Of a stretch of 64,000 nt of DNA, positions 61,748-64,000 are shown piece after piece. The DNA is from Accumulibacter sp032229525 (GTDB lineage: Bacteria > Pseudomonadota > Gammaproteobacteria > Burkholderiales > Rhodocyclaceae): positions 1 to 64,000 of the forward strand of contig NZ_JAVTWB010000112.1 in assembly GCF_032229525.1 (NCBI RefSeq), read 5' to 3'. The translations under genes were made by a program, and so were the position numbers. How positions within the stretch are numbered: position 1 is the stretch's first letter; every line of letters starts with the position of its first letter. The notes under the pieces are model-generated. The model saw nothing but the letters and a program-made list of their open reading frames with translations. It did not search any database and was not told the DNA's origin.

Positions 61748-63076
61748 TTATTGCTGCCCGTGCCCCTTCAGTTTTCCTGCGATGGCCTGAGTCGCCATGA
61801 TCTTGGACCAGAAGCTGTTGTTGCCGGCAGCGGACGCGACCGGCTGACTCGAGAAGAAAGCGACCACAACGTCGGCGTCGCGATTGATATAGATCACCTG
61901 CCCGTAAATACCGACGGCAGCGTACTCGCCTTTCTGCTCGTCAAGTATCCACCACATGTTCTTGTAGGCGACCCAGGCGGCGCCCTTGTATCTTTCGTTG
62001 TTCTTCATCTTCTGCTTGTCTTTGGCGTCGAGCGTGATCGATGCGTCGACCCAGTCGGCGGGAACTACCTGCTGACCATTGAATTTCCCCCGGTCGAGAA
62101 TCATCTTGCCGAATCGTGCCGCATCTCTCAGCGTGCTGTTGAAGCCCCCCGTGGCGATGCCCATATAGGCGCGGTCGACGACCGTGTAGGCGTCGTGCTC
62201 GGCGCCGAGCTTCGACCAGATATGCTGTTGGATAAAGCGGTCATAGGGCAGGCCAGATATTCTCGCGATCAACCAGCCGAGGACGTCTGAATTGGCGGAG
62301 TTATAGTCGAAAACTTCGCCAGCGACTTCTTTTGTGTTTGGCCGAATGAACTTGGACAGAAAGTCGTGAATGCCATAGATCTCGGTGCTCTGGGGTTCGG
62401 CGTCCCTGCCACCCGGCACTCTGGCCATGTTCATGGCCGGACCATAGTATTTCAGGAAGTCCGAGTTCGGGTCGGTGTAGTTTTCCTTGAAGTCGATCGA
62501 AGAGCTGTGGTCAAGAACGTTTTGAATTGTCACCCGCTCGAAGCCGCTGCCTTTCAGTTCCGGAATGTATTTGGCAGGCGAGTCATTCAAATTGACCTTG
62601 CCCTCGGCGAGCAGGATGCCGAAGGCAGTACTCGTCAGCGACTTGGTCGCGGAAAACCAGATGTGCTGGTAATCCCTGCTCAGGCCGTTGAAATAGCGTT
62701 CATAGCGGATGTCGTCGCCCTTGAGCACCAGGTAGCCATCGGTGTAGTTCTCCTCTAGTACCTGATCGACGGTCTTGTCGTCGCCGTTTGCGTCCTTCAG
62801 CCGGATTTGCCCAATGTCGCTGTCGACGTCTTCTTTCAGCGGGTATATTTTGCCCGCGCGCGGGACCATCAGTACGTTCAATGGCGCGCCGGCATTGCGA
62901 AAAGCCCATTGGCTATAGGGGTGTTGCCGGTAGTTGCCGAAGGTTACCTGGCTTTCCTTGCTCGGCGGAAAGCCGTCCATCACCTCCTTCGGGGTGGCCA
63001 CTGCGGCGGCCTGCGCCGAGGCAACGTGGGTCACCAACAGGGTCAGCGCAAGGGCGCGTCCAATGGCAGTTTTCAT
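61748..63076 (-). CDS. Secreted serine hydrolase, beta-lactamase/esterase family
   Basis: A 442-residue exported protein of the class C beta-lactamase-like (DUF/PF00144) superfamily. The signal peptide is MKTAIGRALALTLLVTHVASAQAAA. The catalytic SxxK is Ser142-Ala-Thr-Lys145 (IWFSATKSLTSTAFGILL) and the Tyr motif is VFDYNSANSDVLGWLI (YNS); a C-terminal WWILDEQKGEYAAVGIYGQVIYINRD segment carries the third motif region. Members include esterases, D-aminopeptidases and 6-aminohexanoate-dimer hydrolases; substrate cannot be told. The start at 63076 is set by AAGGAG upstream and the signal peptide. It is 42 bp behind the outer-membrane protein gene, forming an operon. Confidence 0.85.
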   Translation of the reverse strand: MKTAIGRALALTLLVTHVASAQAAAVATPKEVMDGFPPSKESQVTFGNYRQHPYSQWAFRNAGAPLNVLMVPRAGKIYPLKEDVDSDIGQIRLKDANGDDKTVDQVLEENYTDGYLVLKGDDIRYERYFNGLSRDYQHIWFSATKSLTSTAFGILLAEGKVNLNDSPAKYIPELKGSGFERVTIQNVLDHSSSIDFKENYTDPNSDFLKYYGPAMNMARVPGGRDAEPQSTEIYGIHDFLSKFIRPNTKEVAGEVFDYNSANSDVLGWLIARISGLPYDRFIQQHIWSKLGAEHDAYTVVDRAYMGIATGGFNSTLRDAARFGKMILDRGKFNGQQVVPADWVDASITLDAKDKQKMKNNERYKGAAWVAYKNMWWILDEQKGEYAAVGIYGQVIYINRDADVVVAFFSSQPVASAAGNNSFWSKIMATQAIAGKLKGHGQQ

Positions 63077-63118
63077 CTTGTCTTTTCTCCTTACAGCGGT
63101 GTTCATCGGGGTCAATGT

Positions 63119-63964
63119 CTAGAAGTAGGTGGTCAAATAGAGGAAAGCATTCCAGTCGTTTTTCAGGCCGGAATTCGCGTCGCGCCGGTACGAGAGGAGA
63201 TCGGCGTCAACGTTCTTTTGCCCCAGGAGGGTCCACGTCAGGGTGGGTGTGATCTTGCCGGCAACCGTGATGTCGAGGTGGCCAGCACCCTCGCCGGAAA
63301 GGTTTCCCGACACGAAGCGGGTGTAGCCGCCCCAGAACTGCACATAAGCACCATCCCACCAGTTGTCCGGGCTATAGACCAGCAGGGGCGAGATGTTCAA
63401 GCCGAGGCCGTTGTAGCTCCCGAACTTCTTGTCCCAGGAGTTCACCACGTTCATTGGCAGGTACAGACTCCATTGCCTGTTGATGCCGAATGCGGGGAGC
63501 GCGCCAAACGACAGCACGTTTTGTCCATCGGTCCCCTTTAGCTCGCCGGCCAGCTGCAAATCGATCTGGGTCGCCCAGCCCCGGTATCCTGAGGTGACGG
63601 CATAATCCATCTCGAGCAGGTGAAACCATCGCGCGCGCGCATTGGTGAATCCGGAGTTGCTGCCAGGTACTTTATTGCCGGAGTGCTCGCCATAGCCGGC
63701 GTTGAAAAAGATCATGTCTTTTTTGGATAACCCGAGGTTGCCGGCAACCCTCAGCTCGGTCATGTGTTCACCGTTCGTGTAGTCGGTGTATTTCGGGCCG
63801 GCGCCAAGGTAGGTGTAGATCTTGGTCGGATCCGAGGCATCGATGTTTTCACCCTGCGGCTTGTCATCCGTGGCGTGCAGCGGGTTACTGACCGCCAGCA
63901 GCGCAAGCGTGAGGCCTGCGCTGCTGACTGTGGTTTTTCGCAAAACTCTGGTGATTCTGGACAT
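63119..63964 (-). CDS. Outer-membrane beta-barrel protein, unknown
   Basis: A 281-residue exported protein: signal peptide MSRITRVLRKTTVSSAGLTLALLAVSNPLHA, then alternating amphipathic strands rich in Tyr, Trp and Gly, ending in LTTYF with the terminal Phe recognised by the BAM machinery. I do not recognise the family; the size and strand pattern would fit a 12-strand channel of the Tsx/phenol-degradation-channel type, but no specific signature is seen. It is first in an operon with the secreted serine hydrolase, so it may be the channel for that enzyme's product (inference). AAAGGA precedes the ATG. Confidence 0.75.
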   Translation of the reverse strand: MSRITRVLRKTTVSSAGLTLALLAVSNPLHATDDKPQGENIDASDPTKIYTYLGAGPKYTDYTNGEHMTELRVAGNLGLSKKDMIFFNAGYGEHSGNKVPGSNSGFTNARARWFHLLEMDYAVTSGYRGWATQIDLQLAGELKGTDGQNVLSFGALPAFGINRQWSLYLPMNVVNSWDKKFGSYNGLGLNISPLLVYSPDNWWDGAYVQFWGGYTRFVSGNLSGEGAGHLDITVAGKITPTLTWTLLGQKNVDADLLSYRRDANSGLKNDWNAFLYLTTYF

Positions 63965-64000
63965 CGTTTTTCCTTTCGCTTGCTGCGTGAATATCGATCA

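Overview
The window looks like part of a high-GC betaproteobacterial chromosome, most likely Rhodocyclales and possibly a 'Candidatus Accumulibacter'-type polyphosphate/glycogen accumulator. That placement is inference. It rests on the gene order (smg-dprA-lysM / def-fmt-htpX-rsmB-DUF4390-ntrYX-trkAH, hemE-priA, ffs-dnaX-ybaB-recR), an exopolyphosphatase, a large glycogen/trehalose operon and an Aromatoleum-type tungsten aldehyde oxidoreductase. The sequence is a scaffolded draft with four runs of exactly 100 N. Two of them (3086-3185, 26782-26881) are flanked by identical 55-bp copies, so they are unmerged contig overlaps rather than missing DNA. The other two (29116-29215, 51555-51654) look like real gaps and cut genes.

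Layout. 1-2086: 3' part of a TPP riboswitch and thiC. 2087-5308: a DUF1840 gene broken by a false gap, rsuA, oxyR, a parS-like site and a terminator. 5309-10685 (minus): topB, smg, dprA and a LysM protein. 10871-13215 (plus): def, fmt, htpX. 13228-14752 (minus): a secreted S1/P1 nuclease whose last codons are a perfect ParB-type parS palindrome, and a wrecked cation-diffusion-facilitator pseudogene. 14844-26676 (plus): rsmB, a DUF4390 protein, ntrY, ntrX (with a degenerate AAA+ domain), trkA, trkH, hemE, priA. 27009-28553: ppx. 28594-32748 (minus): MFS fragment, gap, MOSC protein, ROK sugar kinase, OmpA-like lipoprotein, ClC antiporter. 33241-34023: class I glutamine amidotransferase.

34095-50976 (minus) is one dense carbohydrate operon: mscS, glgB, treS-maltokinase, glgC, glgX, treZ and a malQ-treY fusion, with many ATGA/TTGA stop-start overlaps. 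GlgC makes ADP-glucose, GlgB branches, GlgX/MalQ debranch and disproportionate, TreY/TreZ convert glucan ends to trehalose, and TreS-Mak interconverts trehalose and maltose and makes maltose 1-phosphate. No glycogen synthase (glgA), glgE or glgP lies in the window. A divergent, gap-truncated MarR regulator with its own promoter/operator sits at the head of the operon.

51710-53991 (minus): histidine phosphatase and a DUF3422 membrane protein. After a 760-bp stretch without a convincing gene comes 54755-58889 (plus), a compact operon for a tungsten aldehyde:ferredoxin oxidoreductase: polyferredoxin subunit, W-pterin catalytic subunit, FAD/NAD(P) subunit, a MoaD-like carrier and an unrecognised 100-residue protein. 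Then come the SRP RNA gene, dnaX, ybaB and recR. 61748-63964 (minus) holds a secreted serine hydrolase and an outer-membrane barrel of unknown role. The two parS sites and a DnaA box before priA suggest the segment lies in the origin-proximal part of the chromosome. I see no tRNA, rRNA, insertion sequence, prophage or CRISPR array.
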